Below, one piece after another: positions 25,933 through 36,078 of a DNA stretch of 64,000 bases. A program made the position numbers and the translations under genes. Source of the stretch: Novosphingobium sp. 9 (GTDB lineage Bacteria > Pseudomonadota > Alphaproteobacteria > Sphingomonadales > Sphingomonadaceae); the NCBI RefSeq assembly GCF_025340265.1, contig NZ_CP022707.1, positions 868,501-932,500 of the forward strand, written 5' to 3'. The notes below the pieces were generated by a model. It saw only the letters and a list, made by a program, of their open reading frames with translations. It did no database searches and was not told the origin of the DNA. Position 1 is the stretch's first letter. Each line of letters opens with the position of its first letter.

Positions 25933-27717
25933 TCAGCGGGGTTTGTCCTTGTCGCCTTCACCGATGACGGTCTTGGCGTCCTCGGGCATGACCTTGTCCT
26001 GTGCGGCCTTGTCCTGCGCCGCGCTCCACGCCATCTGACCGCCGATCCAGGTTTCCTCGACCCTGGCGATGCGCAACTGCTGCGGGGTGGCGGCGGTCGG
26101 GTCCTGATCGACGAACAGGAAGTCCGCGCGATAGCCCGGCGCGATCCGGCCCAGCCGGTCATCGGCGAGCAGCGCATGGGCACCACCGGAGGTATAGGCC
26201 GTCAGCGCCGCCTCGCGGCCAAGCACTTCCTGCGGCTGCCATCCGCCGAACGGCTGACCGCTGGCATCGGCGCGGCTGGTGGCGACGGCCATGCCGACGA
26301 AGGGGGCCGGAATGCGCGCAGGCGTGCCCGAGCCGAACGCCAGCGTCGCCCCGCCGGTCGCCACCGACTTCCACGCGAAAGCCTCGTTCAGACGCGGAGC
26401 GCCAAGTGCGGCCTCGGCCACGGTGCGCTCGTCCGCCATGTCGCCCGGCTGCATGGCGACGGTGACCCCGGCCTTGCCGAGCCGCGTCACGTCGAGGGGA
26501 TCGATGGCATCGGCCCCTTCGATCCGCCAGCGCCGGTCGCCCTTGTAGGTATCCGACAGTTCCTGAATCGAATCGAGTACCGTGCGCACGGCGGCATCGC
26601 CATTGGCCCGCACGGCGACCTGGAAGTTGTCGATCGCCGCGCGGCTCATCAGGTTGCCGAGTTGCGTCTCGTTCATCTGCGGCAACCCACTGGTCGCAGC
26701 ATCGTCGGCATAGGGCTTGAGCAGCCACGCCCCGTGCGAACCGAGGCCACCGTCGAGCGTCAGTTCCACGCCGTTCATCTTGAGCCGGTCGTCATAGAGC
26801 CACGGCGAAGGGCCGGGGCCGCCGATCAGCGCCATGTCGGCCACGTTGTCGGCATAGGCGACCACGCGCAGGCGCAGGCGTCCGGCATCGGCGGCGCGGC
26901 GCATCGCCTGCCAGTCCTCGATCGAAGTGCCCATCGCCGAGACCGTGGTCACGCCCTGTGCCAGGAACAGCAGTTGCGCGCGGCCCAGCGCGGAGTCGAT
27001 ATCCTCCGGACGCGGGCGCGGCACTTTGGCTTCGACTGGGGCCATGGCGGTCGCCATGAGCACGCCGGACGGCTGCTTGCCGCCCGCGATCCGCTCGATC
27101 CGGCCACCCACAGGGTCCGTGCTGGCGGCAGAGACGCCGCCTTCGCGGAGCGCGGCGGAGTTCGCCCATCCGGTCTGTCCGTCGGCGCTGAGCAGCCATG
27201 CAGGCCGTCCGCCGGTTACGGCATCGAGGTCCTTGGCGCTCGGCATATGGCCAAGGCCCCAGGCGTTCTGGTCCCACCCGCGGCCGAGTATCCACGGCAG
27301 GTCGGGGTGCGCCGCGGCCCACGCTTGCACGCGCGAGAGGGCATCCTCCAGCGAGCGCGCCTGCGTCAGGTCGAGCGTCATCTTCGCGATGCCGGTGGCG
27401 ATCACGTCGGCATCGGCGTCGATCATGCCCGGCACCACGATGCGGTGCTTGCCGTCGAGCTTGTAGCGCACACGATCGGGCAGCTTGTCTCCGTGCTGGA
27501 AGGTCTGCACCACGCGGCCATCGTCGCCGATCAGGAAAGCCTCGAAGCGGGCGATGCCGCCGTGGCCGTCGGGCGTCAGGCCCTGCACGTTGTCGATCAG
27601 CGTTCCGGTGGCGGGAACCTCCGGCGCCTTCTTCTTGGCGAACGCGGTCGTCGGCAGCACACCGCAGAGCGCGGTGGCGAGGAACAGGGCGCGCAGCGCG
27701 CCGCTCTTGGATGTCAC
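25933..27717 (-). CDS. Exported amidohydrolase-like protein without metal ligands
   Basis: 594 residues with a signal peptide (cleavage near AFAKK, residue 27) and the fold of the YtcJ-type amidohydrolase family. Each position where the family has a metal ligand or catalytic residue is changed. The HxH after beta-strand 1 is D102-A-D104 in GMIDADADV. The DGHSAW His is Gln181. The bridging Lys is Glu318 in GVELTLDGG. The HAIGD His is Arg370 in VRANGD. The RIEHAQ His is Gly401 in RIEGAD. The GSDFP Asp is Gly in GSGTPAR. It is therefore probably not a metal hydrolase. The GTG start overlaps the upstream dehydrogenase stop (GTGA). Binding or scaffold role inferred. Confidence 0.8.
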   Translation of the reverse strand: MTSKSGALRALFLATALCGVLPTTAFAKKKAPEVPATGTLIDNVQGLTPDGHGGIARFEAFLIGDDGRVVQTFQHGDKLPDRVRYKLDGKHRIVVPGMIDADADVIATGIAKMTLDLTQARSLEDALSRVQAWAAAHPDLPWILGRGWDQNAWGLGHMPSAKDLDAVTGGRPAWLLSADGQTGWANSAALREGGVSAASTDPVGGRIERIAGGKQPSGVLMATAMAPVEAKVPRPRPEDIDSALGRAQLLFLAQGVTTVSAMGTSIEDWQAMRRAADAGRLRLRVVAYADNVADMALIGGPGPSPWLYDDRLKMNGVELTLDGGLGSHGAWLLKPYADDAATSGLPQMNETQLGNLMSRAAIDNFQVAVRANGDAAVRTVLDSIQELSDTYKGDRRWRIEGADAIDPLDVTRLGKAGVTVAMQPGDMADERTVAEAALGAPRLNEAFAWKSVATGGATLAFGSGTPARIPAPFVGMAVATSRADASGQPFGGWQPQEVLGREAALTAYTSGGAHALLADDRLGRIAPGYRADFLFVDQDPTAATPQQLRIARVEETWIGGQMAWSAAQDKAAQDKVMPEDAKTVIGEGDKDKPR

Positions 27718-28610
27718 TTGGAGCCTTTCCGTGGCAATCGCTTGATGATGGCGCTGGTATCCAGACGCCCGCCGCCCATCGCCTGGATGTCGGCATAGAA
27801 CTGATCGATCAGGGCGGCCACCGGCATCGATACGCCAAGGCTGCGCCCCTCTTCCATAGAGAGGCCCAGATCCTTGCGCATCCAGTCGATGGCGAAGCCG
27901 AAGTCGAAGCGGTCCTCGTTCATCGAGTGCCAGCGGTTGTCCATCTGCCAGGACTGCGCCGCGCCGCCCGAGATCGCTTCGTAGACCTTCTCCATGTCGA
28001 GGTGCGAGGCCTGCGCGAAGCGTACCGCTTCGGCCAGCGCCGCGACGTTTCCGGCGATGCAGATCTGGCAGGCCATCTTGGCGGTCTGCCCCGCGCCTGC
28101 CTTGCCGACATGGACGATGCGGGCCGAATAGGCCTCCATCACCGGCCTTGCGCGCTCCACCGCATCCTTGCGGCCGCCGCACATCAGCGTGAGCGTGCCG
28201 CGCTCGGCGCCGATCTGCGATCCGGTCATCGGCGCATCGATGCAGTGCAGGTGCAGGTCGCGCGCTTCGACCGAGATCTGCCGGGCGATCCGGGCCGAGA
28301 CGGTGGTATGGTCGATGAACACGCTGCCCGGCGCCATCGCCCGGAACACGCCGTGGGGGCCAAGCACCACTTCGGCCAGATCGTCGTCATTGCCGACGCA
28401 GGTGATGACGACGTCGGCGCCGCGCGCGGCATCGGCGGGGTCTGTTGCGACGCGCACCGCGAATTGCGGGTTCGCCGCCTGCCACGCGGCGATGCGGCCG
28501 GGCGAGCGGTTGTAGATCGTCAGTTCGTGGCCGGCCTCGGCGATGTGGCGCGCGATCGCACTGCCCATCACGCCCAGGCCAAGGAAGGAAACCTTGCGTC
28601 GTTCGCTCAT
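27714..28610 (-). CDS. Beta-hydroxyacid dehydrogenase, 3-hydroxyisobutyrate type
   Basis: 298-residue NAD(P)-dependent reductase. It has an N-terminal Rossmann motif FLGLGVMGSAIA, the substrate loop DAPMTGSQIGAERG, and the catalytic Lys in GAGQTAKMACQ; the Asn usually four residues after this Lys is Gln here. Family members oxidise 3-hydroxyisobutyrate, tartronate semialdehyde or related acids, or reduce succinic semialdehyde. The substrate is not determinable. It precedes and is translationally coupled to the amidohydrolase-like gene and diverges from ilvA. Confidence 0.88.
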   Translation of the reverse strand: MSERRKVSFLGLGVMGSAIARHIAEAGHELTIYNRSPGRIAAWQAANPQFAVRVATDPADAARGADVVITCVGNDDDLAEVVLGPHGVFRAMAPGSVFIDHTTVSARIARQISVEARDLHLHCIDAPMTGSQIGAERGTLTLMCGGRKDAVERARPVMEAYSARIVHVGKAGAGQTAKMACQICIAGNVAALAEAVRFAQASHLDMEKVYEAISGGAAQSWQMDNRWHSMNEDRFDFGFAIDWMRKDLGLSMEEGRSLGVSMPVAALIDQFYADIQAMGGGRLDTSAIIKRLPRKGSK

Positions 28611-28765
28611 GCGATCCGTCTTCTACTGCTTTGGCCGCGATTGCAAATCAGCTTCGCGGCGGATTCGGAAATGTTCCGCACGCGCTTGAGTTGCGCATTT
28701 TTCTTTCATCATCGCCCCCTCTTCGCTTTTCATCCGTTCCGCTTTCCGGTAGGCGCGCCTGCACT

Positions 28766-30019
28766 ATGGAACAGCCAGAGCTACAGATCGCTACGGCCCC
28801 CGAAAGGGCGCTGCTGACCGCAGAGGACGTTCGCGGAGCGGCTCGGCGAATTAGCGGCAAGGTCGTTCGCACGCCGACGATGCACAGCAAGACGCTGAGC
28901 GCGATTACCGGCGCCGACATCTGGCTCAAGTTCGAGAACCTGCAGTTCACCGCCGCCTACAAGGAGCGCGGCGCGCTCAACGCGCTGATGTTGCTGGAGG
29001 ATTCGCGCAAAGCGCGCGGTGTGATCGCCGCGTCCGCAGGTAACCACGCGCAAGGGTTGTCGTATCACGGCACGCGACTGGGCGTGCCGGTCACGATCGT
29101 CATGCCACGCACCACGCCGATGGTGAAGGTGATGCAGACCGAGAGCGTGGGCGGCAAGGTCGTGCTCGAAGGCGAGACTTTCGACGAGGCCTATGCCCAT
29201 GCCCGCAAGCTGGAAACCGAACTGGGCCTCACTTTCCTGCACCCCTTCGACGATCCGCATGTCGCCGCAGGGCAGGGCACGGTCGCGCTCGAAATGCTCG
29301 AGGATGTGCCCGAGATCGACACGCTGGTGCTGCCGGTGGGCGGTGGCGGCCTTGCCACCGGCATGGGCACGATTGCACGGGAGATTCGCCCCGATATCCG
29401 CCTGATCGGTGTCGAGGCACAGCTCTATCCCTCGATGTTCAACCTGCTCAAGGGCACGCGTCTGCCGGTCGGCGGGGATACGCTGGCGGAAGGCATCGCG
29501 GTGGCGGAGCCGGGGCATTTCACCTCGAAGGTGCTCAAGGAATCGCTCGACGATTTCCTGCTCGTCAGCGAGGCCAGCATCGAAAGCTCGCTGGCGCTGC
29601 TGCTGCAGATCGAGAAGACGCTGGTCGAGGGCGCGGGCGCGGTCGGCCTCGCTGCCGTGCGTGACAACCCGGAACTGTTCGCCGGTCGCAAGGTGGGCAT
29701 CGTGCTGTCGGGCGGCAATATCGACACGCGCCTGCTGGCGAACGTGCTGCTGCGCGATCTGGCCCGCTCGGGCCGTCTCGCACGGTTGAAGATCGGCCTT
29801 CAGGATCGCGCAGGCGCGCTGTTCAAGGTGGCCAAGGTCTTCCACGAGCACAACGTCAACATCATCGAAGTCTTCCACCAGCGCATCTTCACGCACCTGC
29901 CCGCCAAGGGTCTCGTCACCGAGATCGAGTGCGAGGCGCGGGACAGCGCGCAGCTTCACGCCCTGATCGGCAGCCTTCGCCGCGAAGGCTACGAAGTGAA
30001 GCTGGTCGAAACCGAGTAG
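28766..30019 (+). CDS. ilvA: Threonine ammonia-lyase (threonine dehydratase)
   Basis: PLP enzyme that converts threonine to 2-oxobutanoate, the entry to isoleucine synthesis. The PLP lysine is Lys66 in AAYKERGALN and the phosphate-binding loop is VGGGGL. A single C-terminal ACT domain (about 335-417, LQDRAGALFKVAKVFHEHNVN) places it with the short allosteric or catabolic-type enzymes. It is 417 residues from ATG 28766. It is monocistronic, followed by a large hairpin. Confidence 0.93.
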   Translation: MEQPELQIATAPERALLTAEDVRGAARRISGKVVRTPTMHSKTLSAITGADIWLKFENLQFTAAYKERGALNALMLLEDSRKARGVIAASAGNHAQGLSYHGTRLGVPVTIVMPRTTPMVKVMQTESVGGKVVLEGETFDEAYAHARKLETELGLTFLHPFDDPHVAAGQGTVALEMLEDVPEIDTLVLPVGGGGLATGMGTIAREIRPDIRLIGVEAQLYPSMFNLLKGTRLPVGGDTLAEGIAVAEPGHFTSKVLKESLDDFLLVSEASIESSLALLLQIEKTLVEGAGAVGLAAVRDNPELFAGRKVGIVLSGGNIDTRLLANVLLRDLARSGRLARLKIGLQDRAGALFKVAKVFHEHNVNIIEVFHQRIFTHLPAKGLVTEIECEARDSAQLHALIGSLRREGYEVKLVETE

Positions 30020-30025
30020 GGAGAG

Positions 30026-30099
30026 GCGGGCGCGCGCCCGGTCCGCATAGGCTCTGAGCCGGCTTGAGACCGGCCGTGAGCAGACCGGAGCGCGCCCGC
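30026..30099 (+). other. Large imperfect hairpin after ilvA
   Basis: GCGGGCGCGC (30026-30035) pairs perfectly with GCGCGCCCGC (30090-30099), continued by CCGGTC (30038-30043) with GACCGG (30083-30088), around an inner GCCGG..CCGGC stem. It begins seven bases after the ilvA stop. There is no T tract, so it is either a non-canonical terminator or a structured RNA. It lies in a 394-base gene-free interval (30020-30413). Confidence 0.55.
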
Positions 30100-30276
30100 A
30101 CGATCTTTACCGGAAACTACTTTGCGTCCTGGTGCATTGCAAAGGGTGAGTGTTTCGCTCTGACGTAGCCGGATTTGCAGGTATCGCAGGCGGTTTGTTA
30201 ACGTTTGTCGGTGCCTTGCGGCCGGTCGAACGCCCCGAACCGGGACAGGGGAGCACGCCAGAGTGCCATCCTGGGG

Positions 30277-30305
30277 CAAATTCGGACCCGATGGCTCCGA
30301 ATTTG
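30277..30305. other. Perfect 10-bp hairpin upstream of bpt
   Basis: CAAATTCGGA (30277-30286) and TCCGAATTTG (30296-30305) form a perfect inverted repeat with a 9-base loop, 109 bases before the bpt start. It could be an operator or a leader-RNA hairpin. The rest of the 30100-30413 interval holds nothing I can name. Confidence 0.5.
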
Positions 30306-30413
30306 TGGTTAAGGCTCTTTCAAGCCGGAGCCAGTGTGGCATATTTGGCTTTCAGGCGCAGGGCGTAGACCCCATTGGCAGGGCAAAAGCCCGAATAAAG
30401 GACAGCAGGCCTC

Positions 30414-31253
30414 GTGACGGCTCCGGTTCGATTTCCCCGCTTCTTCGTGACGAGCCCCGCGCCGTGCCCCTATCTGCCGGGCCGGAGCGAGCGCAAGGTG
30501 TTCACGGAACTGAAGGGGCCGCAGGCGGATTCGCTCAACGATGCGCTGGGCCGGATCGGTTTTCGTCGCAGCCAGACCGTCGCCTATCGCCCTTCGTGCC
30601 TTGACTGTAACGCCTGCGTTTCCGTGCGCGTGGTGACGGGTGAATTTGCGCCGTCTGCTTCGCAGAAGCGCACGATGAAGCGCCATGATGACCTGATCGT
30701 CACTGTCTGCCGTCCCTGGTCCACCAGCGAGCAGTTTGAACTGCTCCAGCGCTATCTCGCCTCGCGCCATCCCGATGGCGGCATGGCGAACATGGACGAG
30801 GTCGACTTTGCCGACATGGTGGAGCACACGCCGGTCACGACATATGTCGTCGAATATCGTGAGCCGTCCACGGACGGCATCTCCCCCGGTCGCCTCATCG
30901 GCGCCTGCCTGACCGATCGCCAGTGCGACGGGCTTTCGATGATCTACAGCTTCTATGAGCCCGATCATCCGGCACGCGGCAGCCTCGGCAACTTCATCAT
31001 CCTCGACCATATCCAGCGCGCGCACGAGATGGGACTGGATTACGTCTACCTCGGCTATTGGGTCGAGGGTTCGGGGCGGATGCAGTACAAGATCCGCTAT
31101 CGCCCGATGGAGCGCCTTGGTCGCAACGGCTGGGAACGGATCGGCTGCGAAGAGCACGACCGGTTGATTGCGGGGGCGGTGGCGCCGCGTAAGGACAGCG
31201 ATGAGCCTGTCTCGCATGGCGCCAAGGACGGAATGCCGCGCGTCGGCATCTGA
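30414..31253 (+). CDS. bpt: Aspartate/glutamate leucyl(arginyl)-tRNA-protein transferase
   Basis: N-end-rule aminoacyl transferase that adds leucine (Bpt type) to proteins with N-terminal Asp or Glu, marking them for ClpAP. The Cys-rich segment [15 protein letters not shown] (about 60-74) is the family signature, and the GNAT-like core ends with [15 protein letters not shown]. It is 279 residues. It begins with GTG at 30414, preceded by AAAGGACAGCAGG. Confidence 0.9.
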   Translation: MTAPVRFPRFFVTSPAPCPYLPGRSERKVFTELKGPQADSLNDALGRIGFRRSQTVAYRPSCLDCNACVSVRVVTGEFAPSASQKRTMKRHDDLIVTVCRPWSTSEQFELLQRYLASRHPDGGMANMDEVDFADMVEHTPVTTYVVEYREPSTDGISPGRLIGACLTDRQCDGLSMIYSFYEPDHPARGSLGNFIILDHIQRAHEMGLDYVYLGYWVEGSGRMQYKIRYRPMERLGRNGWERIGCEEHDRLIAGAVAPRKDSDEPVSHGAKDGMPRVGI

Positions 31254-31288
31254 TCGAGGCCGCCCGGCATTTTTCAGGCGCTGTTTCT

Positions 31289-31822
31289 TCAGGTGTTATC
31301 GGGCCGGGCGTAAAGCGCCGCCTCTTCCGCGCGGCGACGGCGCAATCCCTCCATCGCCCGGCCGCCTGCATTGATCCAGCGCAGGAATTCGGCCCGTGCG
31401 CCTGCATGGTCGCCTGCGCGGTGCTTGCGGGTGAGCGTGGCGCTGGCGATCTGCCCCGTGTTGTAATGGAAGGAGACGAGGGCATCGAACTGGTTGGCGG
31501 TGGTGGGCGCTGAACCGATCGCGCGGCTTACGTCCCTGGCGAAGCGCTGAAGATCGCTTTCCAGACGCGCATCGCATTGCGCCTGCGTCCATACCGTTCC
31601 GCGCACGATGCCTCGCCCGGTCGCGCCCCAGCCGATCGTCCATGGCGCCCCGCCCGTGCCGGGATCGGGATACGCCTCGATCCTGCCGTCGCTGCGTTTG
31701 CGTGCGCAGCCCTCCCATTTGCGGACGAGCGCGATTCCGGTCGCACCGACAGGGCGAACGGAAGCGGTCAGCGATTTGAATTCGTCCCCAATGGCAACGG
31801 CTGGCGCGAAAGTGGCGGACAT
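31289..31822 (-). CDS. GH24 lysozyme (phage-type muramidase)
   Basis: 177-residue glycoside hydrolase family 24 domain. The catalytic Glu37 lies in RKWEGCARK, followed by AYPDPGTGGAPWTIGWG (the E-x8-D/C-x5-T arrangement) and QFDALVSFHYNTG. There is no signal peptide. Phage endolysins and their domesticated copies share this form. No holin, spanin or other phage gene is nearby, so it may be a captured gene or a cell-wall enzyme. It converges on bpt. Confidence 0.88.
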   Translation of the reverse strand: MSATFAPAVAIGDEFKSLTASVRPVGATGIALVRKWEGCARKRSDGRIEAYPDPGTGGAPWTIGWGATGRGIVRGTVWTQAQCDARLESDLQRFARDVSRAIGSAPTTANQFDALVSFHYNTGQIASATLTRKHRAGDHAGARAEFLRWINAGGRAMEGLRRRRAEEAALYARPDNT

Positions 31823-31929
31823 GGGCAGGACTCCGGCTCAAAAGGGGTGGCCGAGGAAATCCTGCGCAGGTGTCCCGGTTGTAGGACAGTTACCGTCTTG
31901 TAAACCTTGCTGTGCTGCCCGGACCGGGA

Positions 31930-32511
31930 TCACAGCTTCTTCAGGACGGCATCGACAGGCAGGGCGAGGCTCTCCTTGCCCGCCACGGCATCGCCGGACA
32001 GGGTGGCGGTGCTGCCGTCCGGCGCGGTGACGGTGATCACGTCGCCGGTTTTCGTGAAGGTGAGCGTCGTTCCTGCCATGTCGGTCATGGTCGCAGCCGC
32101 CTTGCTGCCGCTGGCCTCGATCGCTGCGGCGATATCGTGGCGGGTCACGTAGCCGGGCAGGATGTGCGCCTTGAGCAGCGCGGCGAGCGCGGACTGGTCG
32201 GTCGAGCCGGTGATCGCCTTGGTGGCATCGCCCGCCGCCGCAAAGGCATCGTCGCTGGGAGCGAGCAGGGTATAGCTGGCCTTACCTGCAAATATGTCGC
32301 CAAGCCCGGTGGTCTTGAGCGCTTCGGCCACCGTCTGGAGGCCTGCGGCATTGTCGAGCGCATCGGGAAGCGAGGTGTCGCCGGGGACGACGGCGGCCAG
32401 ATCTTCTGCCGCACTGGTCGAGGCATCGGCTCTGGGCGTCTTGCCGGAACAGGCAGAGAGCCCTGCTGCCAGCAGCAAGACAAAGGCGGTGGTGCGGAGT
32501 GTCATGCGCAT
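31930..32511 (-). CDS. Fasciclin-domain lipoprotein
   Basis: 193-residue lipoprotein with lipobox LSAC (Cys21). One FAS1 domain (about 45-190) is recognised by YTLLAPSDDAFAA and LLKAHILPGYVT. FAS1 domains mediate adhesion or surface interactions. It is separated from the next upstream gene by 23 bases and may be co-transcribed with it. Confidence 0.87.
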   Translation of the reverse strand: MRMTLRTTAFVLLLAAGLSACSGKTPRADASTSAAEDLAAVVPGDTSLPDALDNAAGLQTVAEALKTTGLGDIFAGKASYTLLAPSDDAFAAAGDATKAITGSTDQSALAALLKAHILPGYVTRHDIAAAIEASGSKAAATMTDMAGTTLTFTKTGDVITVTAPDGSTATLSGDAVAGKESLALPVDAVLKKL

Positions 32512-32534
32512 GGGGTCTGTCCTTGCTCTGGCCG

Positions 32535-33766
32535 TCAGTCGAGCATTTCGATGGCGGCGCGCACCATCCGGGTTTTCGGGTCGAGCTGGTAGATATATCC
32601 GTCGCTGTAGCGGTAGAGCGCGTCCGGCCCATCGACGTACTGGTCGCGATAGCCATAGGGCACGTTGTAGATGTCGTAGCCCGGAGGCATTACCTTGCCG
32701 ACCGCAATGGTATTTCCCGTAAGCAGCGCGGCGACTGCGGTTATCGCATTGCCCTGTGGGTTAACGCGGTAAAGCGTATCGTCGTAATAGCGATAGGTGT
32801 CCGCTGCTCCCAGACCGAAATAGGTGCTGTAATAGTCGGGCAAGGCAGCGCTTTGCACAGCGGCAGGCCAGATCGCGCCGACGGCGAGCGCCCCACCCAG
32901 CAGTGGCACATAGCTGGCGACGGTGTTTCCGGTGCCCATGCGCAGCAGGTAGCCCCCGAGTACGTATAGGTCTGGTTGCGGTCATAATCGCGCAAGTACC
33001 AGCCCGGCTGGCTCCAGGCGCTCGGCGGTGCGGGGGTGGCGAGCGAGGCGGGCAGAATTGAAGGGGCCGGAGGCGCGCAATTCGGCCCCTTGGTCAGGGC
33101 CGGGGGGCATCCCTGCAACGTCTGTCGCTGGTCCAGCGCGCCCCAGTCGAACGCCTTGCGATTGGTGACGACCCGGACGCGGGCGTTGGTAGGCACCTGA
33201 AAGGCACTGCCATGGGTGTCGCGAAAGCGGCTCTGCTTGAGGTCATGGCGCAGCGCGCGACGGGCTGCGGCGCGGCGCTCGGCGTGGGCCGCTTCATGGC
33301 GCGCGCTGCCGTGTGGCTCGGGATGCGGCACGGTTGCGACTGCGGAAGGCGTGGCAGGCTGCGGCGCGGTTTGCGGCGGTGCCTGATCGTCGCGATCCGG
33401 GGCAGGCTTTCCGGCGCGCCCGGCGTTAGTCGATCCCGTGCCGGTATCACGATCTTTCGAGGAAGCGGGCTGGGCGGTCTGGTGTGCAGGACCGGTCATG
33501 CCGGAGCCGGGCGATCGCGTTGCCGGAGCCGTCTGTCCGCCTTGTCGGGGGCTGCCTTCCTGGTGATGCTTCCCCGATGCTGTCGCGGCGGTGACAGGAT
33601 TGCGGGCTCCGTCAGGCGCATCGTTCTGATCGTGGGGAGCAGCCTGAATTTGCGTGCCCGACTGGGCTGGAGCCACGGTGCTTAAGGCCAGCGAAGTCGT
33701 GGCGGCGCCGACCGAGAGTGCGATGAGCACGGGCCGCAGGGCCGGGACGGGAACGGTCGGTCGCAT
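32535..33766 (-). pseudogene. Exported RcnB-like protein, frameshifted at a C5/G5 tract
   Basis: The N-terminal frame starts at ATG 33766 (AGGAG upstream) with a signal peptide and a long Ala/Pro/His-rich region. It then reaches FDWGALDQRQTLQGCPPAL and GWYLRDYDRNQTYTY. The C-terminal part lies in another frame (GGYLLRMGTGNTVASYVPLLGG to the stop at 32535). The frames meet at a run of five C on the plus strand (32953-32957). One extra base there gives TYSGGYLLRM and one continuous 410-codon gene (1232 + 1 = 1233 bases). So it is either an assembly error or a recent frameshift. The C-terminal region resembles RcnB-type sphingomonad proteins. Confidence 0.75.
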
Positions 33767-33934
33767 CGGGCATCTCCTCTGGCCAGAGCAAACGCGGAAG
33801 CGTCCTGTCAGGTTCCTCCCCGTCGGGTGCTCTTCGGCTGTGGCGAGAGGTTCGATGGCCTTGCCGCGATGAACCAAGGCTTGCCGGAAGATCCCGATTC
33901 GACGTTCGTGCCGAGTGTTTGCAAACAAAAGGAA

Positions 33935-33963
33935 AGGGCGCCCGGATCGCTCCGGACGCCCCC
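33935..33963 (-). terminator. Terminator of glnA
   Basis: On the minus strand GGGCGTCCGG / CCGGGCGCCC with a GC-rich stem and a TTTCCTTTTG tail, about 50 bases past the glnA stop. Confidence 0.75.
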
Positions 33964-34011
33964 CTCGGTGATCTCTTCTTTCCGGGCTCGAAAGAGCGCG
34001 GAAAAGCGCGA

Positions 34012-35421
34012 TCAGGCGCTGTAGTACATGTCGAACTCGACAGCCGACGGCGTGGTTTCCCAGCGCAGCACTTCGGGCCACTTGAGTTCGAGGTAGGCTT
34101 CGATCTGGTCCTCGGTGAACACGCCGCCTTCGAGAAGGAACGCGTGGTCGGCCTGAAGCGATTCGAGAGCTTCACGCAGTGAGCCGCACACGGTCGGAAC
34201 TTCGGCGAGTTCTGCCGGGGGCAGGTCGTAGAGGTTCTTGTCCATGGCTTCGCCGGGGTGGATCTTGTTCTTGATGCCGTCGAGGCCGGCCATCAGCAGC
34301 GAGGCATAGCACAGGTAGGGGTTGGCCATCGCGTCGGGGAAGCGGAATTCCACGCGCTTTGCCTTGGTGCCCGCACCGTAGGGGATGCGGCACGAGGCCG
34401 AACGGTTGCGCGCCGAGTAGGCGAGCAGAACCGGTGCTTCGTAACCCGGAACCAGGCGCTTGTAGCTGTTGGTGGTCGGGTTGGTGAAGGCGTTCAGGGC
34501 CTTGGCGTGCTTGATGACACCGCCGATGAAGTACAGGCAGGTCTCCGACAGACCGGCATAGCCGTTGCCTGCGAAGGTGTTCTCGCCCTCGTTCCAGATC
34601 GAGATATGCGTGTGCATACCCGAGCCGTTGTCCTTCATGATCGGCTTGGGCATGAACGTTGCCGTCTTGCCATAGGCCTGCGCGACCATCTGCACGACGT
34701 ACTTGTAGATCTGCATGCGGTCAGCGGTGGTGACGAGCTTGCCGAAGGTCAGGCCGAGCTCGTGCTGGGCAGCCGCCACTTCGTGGTGGTGCTTGTCGCA
34801 GGGCAGACCCATCTCGATCATGGTCGAGACCATTTCGGCGCGGATATCGACAGCCGAATCGACCGGCGCGACCGGGAAGTAGCCGCCCTTGGCACGCGGG
34901 CGGTGGCCCAGGTTGCCGACTTCGTATTCCTTGGCGGTGTTGGTCGGCAGCTCGATGTCGTCGATCTTGAAGCCGTTGCCGTCGTAGCCGTCGTAGAACT
35001 TCACGTCATCGAACATGAAGAACTCGGCCTCGGGGCCGACGAACACGGTGTCGCCGAAACCGGCCGACTTGACGAACGATTCGGCGCGCTTGGCGGTCGA
35101 ACGCGGGTCACGGGCGTAAAGCTCGCCGGTCGAAGGCTCAACGATGTCGCAGAACAGGATCATCATCGGCGTGGCCGAGAACGGATCGGTGTAAACGGCA
35201 TCGAGGTCGGGCTTGAGGATCATGTCCGACTCGTTGATGGCCTTCCAGCCTTCGATCGACGAACCGTCGAACATCAGGCCGTCTTCGAGCTCGTCCTCAC
35301 CCAGGACGCTCGAAACCATGGTCAGGTGCTGCCACTTGCCCTTGGGGTCGGTGAAGCGAAGATCGACCCACTCGATCTCCTCGTCCTTGATCTTCTTCAG
35401 GACGTCCTTTGCAGTTGCCAT
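34012..35421 (-). CDS. glnA: Glutamine synthetase type I
   Basis: ATP-dependent ammonia assimilation enzyme, 469 residues, the usual GSI length. It has the beta-Grasp N-domain, [10 protein letters not shown], the catalytic [10 protein letters not shown], and the adenylylation Tyr398 in [10 protein letters not shown], so covalent control by GlnE is expected. The start [10 protein letters not shown] at 35421 is chosen over the longer open frame to 35562. It lies 222 bases downstream of glnB on the same strand; that gap could hold its own promoter, but I see only a small CCGGTTTCAACCGG palindrome. Confidence 0.97.
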   Translation of the reverse strand: MATAKDVLKKIKDEEIEWVDLRFTDPKGKWQHLTMVSSVLGEDELEDGLMFDGSSIEGWKAINESDMILKPDLDAVYTDPFSATPMMILFCDIVEPSTGELYARDPRSTAKRAESFVKSAGFGDTVFVGPEAEFFMFDDVKFYDGYDGNGFKIDDIELPTNTAKEYEVGNLGHRPRAKGGYFPVAPVDSAVDIRAEMVSTMIEMGLPCDKHHHEVAAAQHELGLTFGKLVTTADRMQIYKYVVQMVAQAYGKTATFMPKPIMKDNGSGMHTHISIWNEGENTFAGNGYAGLSETCLYFIGGVIKHAKALNAFTNPTTNSYKRLVPGYEAPVLLAYSARNRSASCRIPYGAGTKAKRVEFRFPDAMANPYLCYASLLMAGLDGIKNKIHPGEAMDKNLYDLPPAELAEVPTVCGSLREALESLQADHAFLLEGGVFTEDQIEAYLELKWPEVLRWETTPSAVEFDMYYSA

Positions 35422-35643
35422 CGGCTTGGTACTCCAGTGTTGCTCCCCCGATCCCGGAGAAGTCGTGAGGGTATTGGCTGTCCGGTCGGCCGGCCCCCTG
35501 CCAGCGTGAACCCGGTCCGGTTTCAACCGGAAATGTGTGACCGGCGATCTCCTCGCGGGCACTCCATCTCATCGTCGTGGCGCGGCCGGAGCCGGGCAAG
35601 GGCGATGCGATGGATGCCGGTCGGAACCGGGACGGTGCGCGGC

Positions 35644-36078
<435 letters not shown>

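Noticed and set aside
28611..28765. Isoleucine attenuator upstream of ilvA
   Set aside because: No leader peptide with an Ile run and no alternative terminator stems are visible in the 155-base gap.
31289..31822. Prophage remnant
   Set aside because: Only a lysozyme is present; no integrase, attachment repeats, portal, capsid or tail genes in the window.
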